The notes: a model not told the origin generated them from the sequence alone. A DNA stretch of 64,000 nt from Acrocarpospora pleiomorpha (GCF_009687885.1 NZ_BLAF01000024.1:88162-152161), one strand, 5' to 3'. Shown: positions 8,305 to 17,714, counted from the stretch's first letter. Program-made: numbers and translations.

Positions 8305-9303
8305 ATGGCCACCATCTACGATGTCGCGCGCCTGGCGGGAGTGGCGCCGTCCACGGTATCCCGCGTCTTCAACGGCGGCTCGGTCGCCGCCGAGCGCGAG
8401 GCGCTGGTGCGGGCCGCCGCCGAGGAGCTGAAGTTCGTGCCGGACCGCATCGCCCGCCGGCTCAACCGCAAGCGCAGCGATCTGGTGGCGCTCATCATCC
8501 CAGACATCCAGAATCCGTTCTTCACGTCCCTGGCGCGCGGGGTGGAGGACGTCGCCCAGGACGCGGGGCTGTCGCTCGTCCTGTGCAACGCCGATGACGA
8601 CGAGCGGAAGCAGGACCGCTACATCGAGGCGGCCAAGGCGGAGCGCATGACGGGCGCCATCATCAGTCCCGCCTCCGGGTCGAAACTGGACCTGTCCCAC
8701 CTGGTCGGCGGGGGCACGGCAGTGGTCGCGATCGACCGCCGGCCGACCGGCCACCCCATCGACCTGGTCGGCATCGACGACGAGCGCGGCGCCGAGACCG
8801 CCACGGCGCATCTGCTGGAGCAGGGGTACCGCCGAATCGCCTGCCTGGCGGGTCCGCGCAACGCTCTGACCGCCAGACGCCGGCTCCGGGGCTACCGACG
8901 CGCCCTGCGCACCGCCGGCATCGAGCCCGACCGCCGGCTGGTCCAGCACACCAACTATCGCGAGGACGGCGGGCTGGCGGCCATGGCCGACCTCCTCAGA
9001 TCGAATGACCCTCCGGACGCCGTGCTCGCGACCAACAGCCTCCTGGGCGTGGGCGCCATGGAGGCGCTGCTCGACGCCGACATCAGGCCACCCGACATCG
9101 GCCTGGTGTCCTTCAGCGGCGCGAGCTGGTCACGCCTGATCAGACCCCCGCTCACGACGGTATGGCAGCCGGCCGCCGAACTCGGCCAGGCCGCCGCGAA
9201 GCTCCTCATCCGCCGGCAGCAGGAGCCGACCGCGGCGGAACAGTCCATCATCCTGGAAACGACCTTGTTCCCGAACCAGAGCTCCGCACGCCCCGCACCG
9301 TGA
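8305..9303 (+). CDS. LacI-family transcriptional regulator of the sugar operon
   Basis: A 332-residue repressor. The N-terminal helix-turn-helix and hinge read ATIYDVARLAGVAPSTVSRVFNGG at residues 2-25 (in two overlapping motifs: IYDVARLAG and APSTVSRVFNG). A periplasmic-binding-like effector domain follows (LVALIIPDIQNPFFTSLARG; then FxGxxx-type C-terminal repeats). ATG 8305 has GGAGGGG at a spacing of about 5. It is divergent from the isomerase gene, with one operator in front of each. It probably represses the transporter-catabolic operon and itself until a pathway sugar or phosphate binds. Confidence 0.95.
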   Translation: MATIYDVARLAGVAPSTVSRVFNGGSVAAEREALVRAAAEELKFVPDRIARRLNRKRSDLVALIIPDIQNPFFTSLARGVEDVAQDAGLSLVLCNADDDERKQDRYIEAAKAERMTGAIISPASGSKLDLSHLVGGGTAVVAIDRRPTGHPIDLVGIDDERGAETATAHLLEQGYRRIACLAGPRNALTARRRLRGYRRALRTAGIEPDRRLVQHTNYREDGGLAAMADLLRSNDPPDAVLATNSLLGVGAMEALLDADIRPPDIGLVSFSGASWSRLIRPPLTTVWQPAAELGQAAAKLLIRRQQEPTAAEQSIILETTLFPNQSSARPAP

Positions 9304-9415
9304 CGCCGGTGCGACGGGAGATCGCCCCGCCGTGGCACCTCAGGAGGTGCTCGCCCATCTCGGTAGTTCAGGGCCGGCCACGCTGCCCGCGATCACGCTG
9401 CTGGAAAAAGGCTCA

Positions 9416-9445
9416 TTGACGTGATGGTGATCAGCAGCTAACAAT
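9416..9445 (+). promoter_or_regulatory. putative sigma70-type promoter for the secreted isomerase gene
   Basis: TTGACG at 9416-9421 and TAACAAT at 9439-9445 are separated by 17 bp, close to the HrdB consensus. The predicted start site near 9452 would leave an untranslated leader of about 95 bases before GTG 9549. The 9304-9415 stretch otherwise shows only a weak 6-bp hairpin and no gene. Confidence 0.55.
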
Positions 9446-9548
9446 GTGGAAGCTCGGACCTGACGGCGGTGGCATGCCGGATGGTCTGAGGAAATGATTT
9501 GTTGTGACGTGGTCGGCGCACGCGTTCTTCCTGTGAAGGGATACGTGT

Positions 9549-10694
9549 GTGATGTTTCGTCATCCGCAAGCAGACGCACCTGTCGAGGGTCACGAGCTGG
9601 GCCGCAAGCTGGGTCTCAGCCGACGGCAGCTCCTCGCGGCCACCACCGGGATGGCCGCAGCGGCGGCCGTCGCCGCCTCGACGCTGAAGCCCGGACGCGC
9701 TGCGGCCGCCGAAGGTGTCCCCCTGATCCGGGACAGCAAGCGCGGCATCATCCTCTTCACCGTCCGGGACGCCATCTCCCGCAACCCGCTCACCTCCGAC
9801 CTGCCCTCGGGCTTCCGCGAGGTGTTCAAGGCGCTCAGCGACATCGGTTACGAGCGTGTCGAGTTCGCCGGCTACACCCAGAACGCCAACGCCGAGGGCG
9901 GCGCCAACCTGGGGACCGTCGCCGGTGCGGAGCTGCTGCGCAAGTGGCTGGACGACAACGGGCTGCGGGCCGAGGGCAACCACGGCTTCATCCCCGCCTC
10001 CTGGCCGCTGACCCAGGCCGATCTCGACCGGTTCAAGGCGGCCCTGGAGATCTCCAACATCCTGGGCATGGACCACATGGGCACCGGCAGCGACCCCACG
10101 TCGAGCAACTACAAGGCCGACTGGGACGTCGCCGCGGCCAAGTGGAACGCGCTGGGCGAGATCGCCCGTTCCTCCGGCTATGTCAAGCTGTACACCCACA
10201 ATCACGACGCGGCGTACAACTTCCTGCTGGACAGCGGGCCGCTCGATGAGCAGGGCCGCCCCACGCGCTCCTCGGGCGTCCGCAAGCTGGAGTACTTCCT
10301 CGGGATCACCGACCCCAAGTTCGTCAACCTGGAGATGGACATTTTCTGGGCGCACGTCGCCCAGTACAAGTTCACGACCTACACTGCGCCGGACGGCTCC
10401 ACCCAGACGAACGTCTTCAACCCGCTCGCCCTCGTCCAGGCGCAGGAGGGCCGCTACCCGCTGTTCCACGCCAAGGATGGCGCGAGCAACACCTCGACCG
10501 CCAACGGCTACGACATGGTGCCGTTCGGCACCGGCGCCATCGACTACACCGGGTTCTTCCGCGGCCTGACCAGCGGGCACCACTACCCGATGTACGAGCA
10601 GGACAACGCGCCGGGCAACGCCACGACGGCGCCGAACCAGTCCCTGGAGTACGCCAAGATCAGCTACGACAACATGGCTGCTCTTCGCGCCTAG
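9549..10694 (+). CDS. Tat-exported sugar phosphate isomerase/epimerase-like TIM-barrel protein
   Basis: A 381-residue protein with a twin-arginine signal: SRRQLLAATTG with Arg25-Arg26, a hydrophobic alanine stretch and a likely AAA-AEG cleavage near residue 55. The mature part has the xylose isomerase-like/AP endonuclease 2 barrel: RGIILFTVRDAI at the start, IGYERVEFAGY for the second strand, LKLYTHNHD-like VKLYTHNHD with His ligands, and FVNLEMDIFWAH carrying an acidic metal ligand. GTG 9549 lies 8 bp after GAAGGG. Tat export suggests it folds with its metal before secretion. Its position before a secreted sugar dehydrogenase hints at joint processing of an oxidised sugar outside the cell (inference). 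Confidence 0.88.
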   Translation: MMFRHPQADAPVEGHELGRKLGLSRRQLLAATTGMAAAAAVAASTLKPGRAAAAEGVPLIRDSKRGIILFTVRDAISRNPLTSDLPSGFREVFKALSDIGYERVEFAGYTQNANAEGGANLGTVAGAELLRKWLDDNGLRAEGNHGFIPASWPLTQADLDRFKAALEISNILGMDHMGTGSDPTSSNYKADWDVAAAKWNALGEIARSSGYVKLYTHNHDAAYNFLLDSGPLDEQGRPTRSSGVRKLEYFLGITDPKFVNLEMDIFWAHVAQYKFTTYTAPDGSTQTNVFNPLALVQAQEGRYPLFHAKDGASNTSTANGYDMVPFGTGAIDYTGFFRGLTSGHHYPMYEQDNAPGNATTAPNQSLEYAKISYDNMAALRA

Positions 10695-10784
10695 CCCTGC
10701 TGGGCCTGCGAGGCCGACCGGTCGCCGTGTCTGCTTCGCCGTGACCGGTCGCGTGACGACCGGTTTCCCCTGTCTCTGATTCCC

Positions 10785-10808
10785 GCCCAGGCCGGCGCCG
10801 GCCTGGGC
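10785..10808. terminator. perfect 24-bp inverted repeat, possible terminator
   Basis: GCCCAGGCCGGC is followed directly by its exact reverse complement. It can form a very stable GC hairpin downstream of the Tat-exported isomerase and about 95 bp before the sugar dehydrogenase gene. There is no T tract, as is common in actinomycetes. Confidence 0.5.
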
Positions 10809-10902
10809 CGTGGGGCCTGCTCAAGCGGGCTCCGGAGACAACTGACCGCCAGAGGAGCTCCTACAGCACCGAAGAAACCATCCCCACTCCGTGGAGAGAT
10901 TC

Positions 10903-13900
10903 ATGCGTTTCGCGCGCCGCCTTATGGTGGCCTTCTTGTCCTCGTTCCTGTTGACGACATCCCTGATGCCCGCGACGAGGGTCGTGGCACATCCCGGAGA
11001 ACACAGCTCGCCACCCCCTCCGGACGAGCGCTTCCAGAAGGTCTTGCTGGAGAACACCAATCTCACGCAGCCGATGCGGATCAGTGTCGCCCCGGACGGG
11101 CGTGTGGTCTATATCGAGCGTGATGGCCGGGTAAAGGTCTGGGACCCGGCGACCAAGGCCTCCGTGGTCGCCGGTACGGTACCGGTCCGGGTCGTCGGTG
11201 AACTCGGCATGGTAGGGCTCGCGCTCGCCCCGGACTTCGCCACGACCGGCCACCTCTACCTGCATTTCTCCCGGCCGGACTGGGCGACCAGCTTCATCTC
11301 CCGGGTGTCGCGATTCACCCTCGGCGACGACAACGTGCTGGATCTCTCCTCGGAGAAGGTGATCCTGGACATCCAGCACCCGCAGGGTGTCGGTGGCGGG
11401 CACAGCGCCGGTGACCTGCTGATGTCAGATGACGGTTACCTGTTCATCGTCACCGGCGACAACACCAACTGCTGTGCCTCGCGGGGCTTTCCCGGCACCG
11501 ACGAGCGTCCCGGCCAGGCGGGCGGCGACGCACAGCGGACCTCGGCCAACACCAACGACCTCAATGGCAAGATCCTGCGGATCGTGCCCAAGCCCGAGGG
11601 CGGCTACGACATCCCCGAGGGCAACCTGTTCCCGGTCGGCACCGCCAAGACCCGTCCGGAAATCTACGGGATGGGGTTCCGTAACCCCTTCACCATCGGC
11701 GACTACGACGAGGCCACGGGCAAGCTGTGGATGGCCGACTACGGGCCCGACGCGGTGCTCGCCGACCCCCAGCGCGGACCGGCCGGGCACGTGAGAGTGT
11801 TCCTCATGGACGGGCCAGGCAACTACGGCTGGCCGTACTGCACGATGAACAACGTCCCCTACAACGACTGGAATTACGTCACCGACCAGCCCGGCCCCTG
11901 GTTCGACTGCGCCGCACCGGTCAACGACTCGCCCAACAACACCGGCCTGGTGAACCTGCCGCCGATCAAGCCAGCCACCATCTATTACACCTACGACAAG
12001 CAGTCCTACTTCCCCGAACTGTACGGCGGCGGCGCCATGGCCGGACCGCAGTATCACTACGACGCCGCCAGCACCTCCAAGACCAAGTTCCCCGAGTGGT
12101 TCGACAATCGGCGGTTCTTCTTCGACTGGACCACCGACTGGATCCAGACGACGGAGTTCGACGAGAGCGGCGCACCTGCCGAGATGCATGAGTTCCTGCC
12201 TGAGCTGGACTTCCGTAAGCCGATGGACATGCAGTTCGGCCCCGACGGCTCGTTGTACGTGCTGGAGTACGGCAACGGCTGGGGCGCCAGCAACGACGAC
12301 TCGGGCATATACCGGATCGACTACGTCGAAGGCAACCGGACACCCGCGATCAAGACCGACCTGAGCGCCGACTCCGGCAAGCTCCCACTCACCGTCGATT
12401 TCGACGCCTCGGCCACCACTGACCCCGACGGCGACCCGCTGACGTTCTCCTGGGACCTCGACGGTGACGGCACCGCCGATGCGACGGGGCCGACCACCAG
12501 CTACACCTACACCACGGCCGGGCAGTTCCATCCCCGCCTGACCGTCACCGACTCCGGCGGCGCCGAAGCGATCGCCAATCTTTCGGTGGTGGCCGGCAAC
12601 ACCCGTCCCACCGTCGAGCTCATCCTGCCCGAAGACGGCAGGTTCGCAGAGTTCGGCCAGAACCTGCCGTTCAAGGTCAAGGTGACCGACCCCGAGGACG
12701 GCACCATCGACTGCACCAAGGTCAAAGTGACCTACCAACTCGGCCACAACCAGCACGGTCACCCGATGGCCGAGGCCACACCCGGCGCCGACTGCGCAGG
12801 CGTGCTGGTGCCGGGCCGCGACGCCTCCCACGGCACCAACGCCTACGTCTTCCACGTCGTCGAGGCCTCCTACACCGACCAGGGCGGCGCCGACGACACC
12901 CCGGCGCTCGAAGGCTCCAGCGACGTCGTCCTGCACCCCCGCCAGTACGCCGCCTCCACCTATCAAAAGGGTGTCGGTGTCGGTCTCTACACCGGGCAGC
13001 TGTTCATCCCCGACACCGGCAACTGGTTCATGTTCCCTCGCGTCAACCTCAAGGACGTCGACAACCTCAACATGGAGTTCGCCACCCGCCTGCCCGGAGT
13101 CGACTTCACCGTGCACGCCGACTCTCCCACCGGACCGACCGTCGCGAGCTTCGCGAACGTGCCCGGCACCGGATCGACATCACTGTCCAGCAGGGTCTAC
13201 AAGTGGTTCACCACCCCGATCACCGACCCGGGCGGCGTCCATGACCTGTACTTCGTCGCCACCTGGACCGGCGGCGTCCAGCCCGAACTGTTCGCTCGTA
13301 ACTTCCAGTTCCAGACCATCCCCGACATCGGCGTCACCCTCGACCCGGCCACTCCCACCGGGAACAACGGCTGGTACGCCGGCGACGTCAAGCTCGTCTA
13401 CAGCGGGCTGACCGCCGGCCTGTGGACCGGCCAATACTCCATCAACAACGGCACCACCTGGGTCAACGTACCCGCGACCGGAATCCAGACCGTGAGCGCC
13501 GACTTCAACGGAACCCTCCTCTACCGGGCCACCGACAGCGCGGGCACCGCCTCTCCGTCCCGCAGCCTCGCCCTCAAGGTCGACAAGACCACCCCTGGAA
13601 TCGCCGCGATCGGCGTCGAAGCCAAGCCGTACGGCGACGCCGAGTCGATCACCCCGGTGTTCACCGCGAGCGACGCGACCTCCGGCGTCAGCAGCGTCAA
13701 GGCCACGATCGACGGCACCGACGTCGATTCCAGCACACCGGTCCCGCTGTGGTCGCTGCCGCTGGGCGAACACACCTTTACCGTCACCGCTACCGACAAC
13801 GCCGGCAACACCGCCACGCAGACCGTCACCTTCACGACCCGGACCTCCTACGACGAGGTCCGCACCCTCATCACCCAGTTCCAGCTGGCCGGCAAATTCA

Positions 13901-14106
13901 ACGCCGATACGGCCGCCAAGCTCCGCGACCGTATCGACCGTTCTCAGGAACAGGCCCTCAAGGGCAGGATCCAGCACGCCATCAACCCACTGAGGAACTT
14001 CATCTCCGAAGCAGGGAAGCCCAACAAGATCGCTGACTCCGCGGTCCGGGCCGCGCTCGCCAGAGACGGCCAGGCGCTCATCGCCGACCTGGAGGAACAG
14101 CAGTAA
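10903..14106 (+). CDS. secreted PQQ-dependent sugar dehydrogenase with PKD, CBM6-like and FIMAH-like domains
   Basis: A 1067-residue secreted protein. A Sec signal occupies residues 1-29 (cleavage near RVVA-HP). Residues about 40-475 form the glucose/sorbosone dehydrogenase six-bladed propeller: MRISVAPDGRVVYIERDGRV, GMVGLALAPDF, and YGMGFRNPF with the conserved RNP of PQQ-binding enzymes. A PKD domain follows (about 490-555, DPDGDPLTFSWDLDGDG). A CBM6-like beta sandwich spans about 680-803, then an Ig-like/OmpL47-type stretch. A helical C-terminal domain (about 982-1066) resembles FIMAH (LITQFQLAGKFNADTAAKL). ATG 10903 follows GGAGAG. It probably oxidises polysaccharide-derived sugars at the cell surface; substrate and cofactor use are inferred from family. 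Confidence 0.9.
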   Translation: MRFARRLMVAFLSSFLLTTSLMPATRVVAHPGEHSSPPPPDERFQKVLLENTNLTQPMRISVAPDGRVVYIERDGRVKVWDPATKASVVAGTVPVRVVGELGMVGLALAPDFATTGHLYLHFSRPDWATSFISRVSRFTLGDDNVLDLSSEKVILDIQHPQGVGGGHSAGDLLMSDDGYLFIVTGDNTNCCASRGFPGTDERPGQAGGDAQRTSANTNDLNGKILRIVPKPEGGYDIPEGNLFPVGTAKTRPEIYGMGFRNPFTIGDYDEATGKLWMADYGPDAVLADPQRGPAGHVRVFLMDGPGNYGWPYCTMNNVPYNDWNYVTDQPGPWFDCAAPVNDSPNNTGLVNLPPIKPATIYYTYDKQSYFPELYGGGAMAGPQYHYDAASTSKTKFPEWFDNRRFFFDWTTDWIQTTEFDESGAPAEMHEFLPELDFRKPMDMQFGPDGSLYVLEYGNGWGASNDDSGIYRIDYVEGNRTPAIKTDLSADSGKLPLTVDFDASATTDPDGDPLTFSWDLDGDGTADATGPTTSYTYTTAGQFHPRLTVTDSGGAEAIANLSVVAGNTRPTVELILPEDGRFAEFGQNLPFKVKVTDPEDGTIDCTKVKVTYQLGHNQHGHPMAEATPGADCAGVLVPGRDASHGTNAYVFHVVEASYTDQGGADDTPALEGSSDVVLHPRQYAASTYQKGVGVGLYTGQLFIPDTGNWFMFPRVNLKDVDNLNMEFATRLPGVDFTVHADSPTGPTVASFANVPGTGSTSLSSRVYKWFTTPITDPGGVHDLYFVATWTGGVQPELFARNFQFQTIPDIGVTLDPATPTGNNGWYAGDVKLVYSGLTAGLWTGQYSINNGTTWVNVPATGIQTVSADFNGTLLYRATDSAGTASPSRSLALKVDKTTPGIAAIGVEAKPYGDAESITPVFTASDATSGVSSVKATIDGTDVDSSTPVPLWSLPLGEHTFTVTATDNAGNTATQTVTFTTRTSYDEVRTLITQFQLAGKFNADTAAKLRDRIDRSQEQALKGRIQHAINPLRNFISEAGKPNKIADSAVRAALARDGQALIADLEEQQ

Positions 14107-14113
14107 CCAAGCC

Positions 14114-14144
14114 GGGGAGAGCCTCAGGGCGCGAGGCTCTCCCC
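14114..14144 (+). terminator. strong hairpin terminator after the sugar dehydrogenase
   Basis: GGGGAGAGCCTC and GAGGCTCTCCCC pair perfectly over 12 bp around a 7-base loop, starting 7 bp after the stop codon. No T run follows. Confidence 0.85.
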
Positions 14145-14198
14145 CGCCACACATCTCCGCTTCCACCTGGGCAGGGCAGCCGGCTGAGCCTGGACACC

Positions 14199-14836
14199 TT
14201 ATGCGCCGATGAGGTTGAGCAGGAGAGGCGCGCTGAGGAGGTAGGAGTGCGCGGCTCGGCCGGCGGCGGTGTGGGCGGCCTGGGAGCGGGCGAAGAGCCG
14301 GATCAGGACGGGCATGCGGTAGCGGTCGGGGGCGCGGCTCTCCAGGAGCTGGGCCTGGATCAGGGCGTCGAGGAGTGGCTGGACGTCGTCCGTGTCGCCG
14401 TCCATGAGTGCGGCGACGGGAGTGGTCACCTCCGGGAGGTCGAGGACGCCGAGCAGTTTGAAGAGTTCCCCGGCCGCGGGGTGGTGGTCGAGGTCGTGGC
14501 CTGCGGTCAGGCGCTCGCGGACGCACAGGTCGCCGTGGCTGAGTTCGGCCAGGCGGGTCTCGGGCGGGGTGAGCCGGGCCCGGCTGGTGACCAGGACGGC
14601 CGAGGTCGATCCGCCGGGGAGCAGCGGCCTCACCTGGGCGGCGTCGACGGCGTTGTCGAGCACGATGAGCATGCGCCGTCCGGCCGTCTGGGTCCGGAAC
14701 AGCGCGGCGGCCTCGTCGCTGACCTCGAAGCTGCGGCGGTCGGGTCGGGTGAGGATCGTACGTTGGATGCCGTGCTCGGCGAGGATCTGTGCGCCGGCAT
14801 CACGCGCGGCCGTGAACGCGTTGGGCTCTGGGTTTG
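14199..14836 (-). pseudogene. fragment of an NB-ARC (AfsR/SARP-type) regulator
   Basis: Reading this strand gives an open stretch with the NB-ARC Walker B region RMLIVLDNAVDAAQVRPLLPG, followed by VLVTSRARL and a winged-helix-like segment (ELFKLLGVLDLPEVTTPVAALM). These are middle and late parts of an AfsR-like STAND ATPase. The P-loop and any N-terminal DNA-binding domain are absent: the frame runs into the stop of the neighbouring membrane gene at 14837. The C-terminus stops abruptly at TAA 14199. It is a remnant, not a working regulator. Confidence 0.7.
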
Positions 14837-15919
14837 TCAGGGCTTGCGTGGTTCGATTCGTGGTTTGACCCAGAAGGCGGCGTCTTGTGCGGGGTCGCCA
14901 TTCGCTGTCACTTGCAGGCAGATGGTTTTTGAACCTGCGTAGGAAGCGAGTGGGACGTCCAGCGAGATCAGCCTTCCGTTAGCGCGGTCGTCAAGCTTGT
15001 CGACGATCTTTTTCTGGTTTCCCTGCTGATCGCGGACGAGAACCTGAAATCTCACGTTTCCGGCGACGGCGTATTTGTCCTGAAATCCGCCGGTGGCAAA
15101 GAACCAGTCGTCTTCTCGTAGCTGACGAGGAAGTTTGAAACATCCTCGTAGATAGCCATCGTCATCCCAATTGGGGTGTGTCAGCAAACCGCCAGCTTTT
15201 GAGCCGTCTTCAAGGGTCTCCACGTCAGGTAGTACATGGCCAGCCGGAGTGCCAGGTTGGCCACCAAATTCAATCTTTCCACGGCCCGAAGTCCAGGTGG
15301 CTCTATTCGCAATTGCCGTCAGGAAGATCGGATCCTTCCTGGGTGTGGCTATGGCCGGCTCGTTGTTGGAAGTGCTTGTAGTCGGCGTGTTCTTGGGAGT
15401 AGTTGTGAGCGGCGCGTTCCTGGGATTCGTTAGAATTGGCGCGATGAAGATCGTAGCCAGCACGAGCACTGGTAATATCAGCAGGATAATAGGCCACAAC
15501 CATCGCCGTTGACTTTGCCTGGTCTCGATGTATGTGTTGTACTGCACATTGATGGCCTGATCTCCGGTGGAAGAGATCCCGCCCATCTCCCCGCCGACGC
15601 CGATTGAACGATCCCCGCTGGATGACACCATTTTCACCAGGGTTGCCGCAGCTTCGGCTGAGTCAGGGCCGGAAACGGATTGTGCCGCGCCTGGTCGACG
15701 TTCGGACGCGGTCAATGGCTGCGGGGCAGACTGCGCCGTTCGATGCTCGCGTATCGCTCCGTATCCGGCGAGGCCCAAGCTGAGCAGTCCTGCGAACGCA
15801 CTGATAACGCTGCCCCATTTATCGGCGTCGTCAAGCCCGGTCCAGGCCAGCAGCACCGCCATGCCTACCAGAACAAGCCCTGCTACTACCGCGCTCACTA
15901 TCCACGGTCGGTACGCCAT
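14837..15919 (-). CDS. three-helix membrane protein with extracellular beta-domain, unknown function
   Basis: A predicted 360-residue membrane protein. Hydrophobic helices lie at about 5-25, 34-52 and 139-163. Between the second and third is a glycine-rich block (SSGDRSIGVGGEMGGISSTG, residues 99-118), a pattern I associate with actinobacterial STAND/effector-associated proteins. After the third helix a Thr/Asn/Pro-rich linker leads to a C-terminal domain of about 165 residues with two cysteines (RGCFKL and KTICLQV). That domain resembles an NPCBM-type carbohydrate-binding sandwich, but weakly. The start may be ATG 15919 or ATG 15958; neither has a convincing ribosome-binding site. GC is below the window average. 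Its neighbour is a broken NB-ARC gene. Confidence 0.65.
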   Translation of the reverse strand: MAYRPWIVSAVVAGLVLVGMAVLLAWTGLDDADKWGSVISAFAGLLSLGLAGYGAIREHRTAQSAPQPLTASERRPGAAQSVSGPDSAEAAATLVKMVSSSGDRSIGVGGEMGGISSTGDQAINVQYNTYIETRQSQRRWLWPIILLILPVLVLATIFIAPILTNPRNAPLTTTPKNTPTTSTSNNEPAIATPRKDPIFLTAIANRATWTSGRGKIEFGGQPGTPAGHVLPDVETLEDGSKAGGLLTHPNWDDDGYLRGCFKLPRQLREDDWFFATGGFQDKYAVAGNVRFQVLVRDQQGNQKKIVDKLDDRANGRLISLDVPLASYAGSKTICLQVTANGDPAQDAAFWVKPRIEPRKP

Positions 15920-16111
15920 GATCTCATGATGGCCTGCGCGACCAGAACCAGCCGACATCTCTCACAAATCACAAGGATTGTTACATCTAACAATAGTCGT
16001 GATTCAGCCCTGTGCGGTTTTGATGTCCGGATTGCACGATCAGGAGGCGTTCTACGCAGTGCGGTTTCCAGTTGTACGCCCCAAGGGCGGACTTGACCGA
16101 GTTGGGTAGGT

Positions 16112-17098
16112 TCAGCTTCGTGGGCGTCGGCCGCGAATTACTTCAGCCACGTCGTCGAACTCGGGTAGTCCGCCCGCTGGACCGGAGACCGCGGCCACCG
16201 TGCTGGAGTGGGGCGGTTTGATCGGGAGATTGGACCGCCAGCCGATGAAGTCCGTGATCGTGCTTCCTTCCGCGCGCTCCCGCGAGGAGTAGTAGCCCTG
16301 GTAGTGGGTGTTCCAGCTGATCGAGAAACGCAGCGGCGTTCCGGACTTGTCCGTCGACAGGTCCCACCAGACCAGGGCCGGTCCATAGGACTCGTCCGGT
16401 TCGGTCTGGGCGAGCGCCTGGAATGTCGGCGATACGGCGTAGAGATCGGAGAAGGTCAGCTTGCCCCTGTAGAGGTAGACGTCCTTGTGGACACGCCCCG
16501 TCGGATCATTGAAGGCGGGTCCGGCGATGAATTTCTTCTCGTAGGTGTCGGACAGCAACCGCTGCAGCGTCTTCGGCTCGAATATGTTGATGATCTGGTC
16601 GGTGAAGGCGCCGCCGCTGAATGTCTTGCCTCGATAGGCCCACGTTTTCCCCTTCGGCAGTGCCGGGGCATACAGCTTGCCCGCTGTGTAGAGGCGGCCG
16701 TTCACGCCAGCGGAACGGTGAATGCTGGTCTGCGCGAGCAGGCTCTTGGCCTGCAGGTCGCCGCCTGCCGCGTCCTGCTTGGCGATGGCGAGCGTACCCG
16801 GCCGTTTGAACATGACATGCCGCGTCAGATTGGAGGCGGCGACGCCACTCCTTCCAAGCTTCAGCCAGCCTTTTCGCTCGAAGTGATAGTCAAAGAGACT
16901 GGCCATGTTGTTCACGGTGCGCCCCCGACCGCCCAGCATCACCGTGCCCCATTCGATGACTTTGGCCGTCCGCGCCTGGGCCATCAACCGCTTCACCGCC
17001 GCGACGGGGTTTACGGCGGCCTCAGCGTGAGCCGGGACCAGGACAACACAGGCAATGACGGCGACGCCGACTCCGGCGGTCAAAGGTTTCACGAGCAC
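16112..17098 (-). CDS. secreted protein of unknown function
   Basis: A 328-residue protein with a Sec signal (LTAGVGVAVIACVVLVPAHA, cleavage near AHAEA-A). The mature part shows no motif I can name. It contains two patterns (VKRLMAQARTAKV near the start, LVWWDLSTDKSGTPLRFSISW late) reminiscent of actinobacterial LppX/LprG-like secreted proteins that bind hydrophobic ligands, but there is no lipobox cysteine after the signal. The start is GTG 17098 or GTG 17092. It points away from an overlapping opposite reading frame, discussed separately. Confidence 0.7.
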   Translation of the reverse strand: MLVKPLTAGVGVAVIACVVLVPAHAEAAVNPVAAVKRLMAQARTAKVIEWGTVMLGGRGRTVNNMASLFDYHFERKGWLKLGRSGVAASNLTRHVMFKRPGTLAIAKQDAAGGDLQAKSLLAQTSIHRSAGVNGRLYTAGKLYAPALPKGKTWAYRGKTFSGGAFTDQIINIFEPKTLQRLLSDTYEKKFIAGPAFNDPTGRVHKDVYLYRGKLTFSDLYAVSPTFQALAQTEPDESYGPALVWWDLSTDKSGTPLRFSISWNTHYQGYYSSRERAEGSTITDFIGWRSNLPIKPPHSSTVAAVSGPAGGLPEFDDVAEVIRGRRPRS

Positions 17099-17480
17099 GG
17101 ATTATGGTGCCGAATTTCAGCGGCTGACCACTCGCCAGCTGATGATCGATCACAACATTTCCCGAGGCAGCGCCTGGTTGGTCCTTCGGCGGCTTGTTTC
17201 CAGATACTGGGCCTACGACACCGAACGTAAGGGCGTCCGGGCCGCGCCCTACCGCGACTGGCCCAGCCAGGGGACCTCGATGGCCGTAGTACCCGCTAGC
17301 CGCGTCCCCAAGTCCCGCCGCCCCAAGCCAGGAAAAGGCCCCAAGCCAGGACAAGGCAACGAAGTTGCCGAACCTGGCAATGCTCCCCCACCAGTCTCCC
17401 TGACGGTCACCACAACCGAGTCAACCGAGGTTGCCGATGGCAGTCGAGCCGACCACGGCAACGCGGCCAGGGCCGCGTAA
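17055..17480 (+). CDS. doubtful small gene, helix-turn-helix-like N-terminus and basic proline-rich tail
   Basis: A 141-codon reading frame whose 5' end overlaps the start of the secreted-protein gene on the other strand. If real, translation more likely begins at ATG 17142. The segment RQLMIDHNISRGSAWLVLRRL resembles one helix-turn-helix of phage or plasmid regulators. The remainder is repetitive and basic (PKPGKGPKPGQGNE). A strong hairpin follows 73 bp downstream. It may be a degraded gene end rather than a working gene. I recognise no family. Confidence 0.3.
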   Translation: MTATPTPAVKGFTSTDYGAEFQRLTTRQLMIDHNISRGSAWLVLRRLVSRYWAYDTERKGVRAAPYRDWPSQGTSMAVVPASRVPKSRRPKPGKGPKPGQGNEVAEPGNAPPPVSLTVTTTESTEVADGSRADHGNAARAA

Positions 17481-17553
17481 CACCAGTGAACTGGGCAGAC
17501 CTGTGCCTTTGGCTCCCACGGACACCGAAGAGACCAGTTGAGCACCACAACGA

Positions 17554-17590
17554 AAGGCCCCTGATGGCATATCGCCTGTTCAGGGGCCTT
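17554..17590 (+). terminator. 11-bp stem terminator
   Basis: AAGGCCCCTGA and TCAGGGGCCTT pair exactly around a 15-base loop and are followed by CTTGC. It is the type of bidirectional GC hairpin often seen after actinomycete genes. It lies between the doubtful small gene and the convergent AAA ATPase. Confidence 0.8.
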
Positions 17591-17714
17591 CTTGCATGGG
17601 TGCGGCCGGAGGTACTCGAAACCCCAACTTCTGATCCGTAGTCAGATGCTGTAGTTCGGAGCCGCCTGATCAGCTACAGGGACGAGCATGATGGCAGTCC
17701 GTCGAAGCTGTTCT

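Noticed and set aside
10718..10764. Three ACCGGT copies downstream of the Tat-exported protein
   Set aside because: Spacing is irregular and the hexamer is expected often at this GC content.
17481..17600. Possible tRNA or attachment site before the terminator at 17554
   Set aside because: The hairpin resembles those after tRNA genes, but no acceptor, T-loop GGTTCRANNCC or anticodon arm can be folded from the preceding 80 bases.
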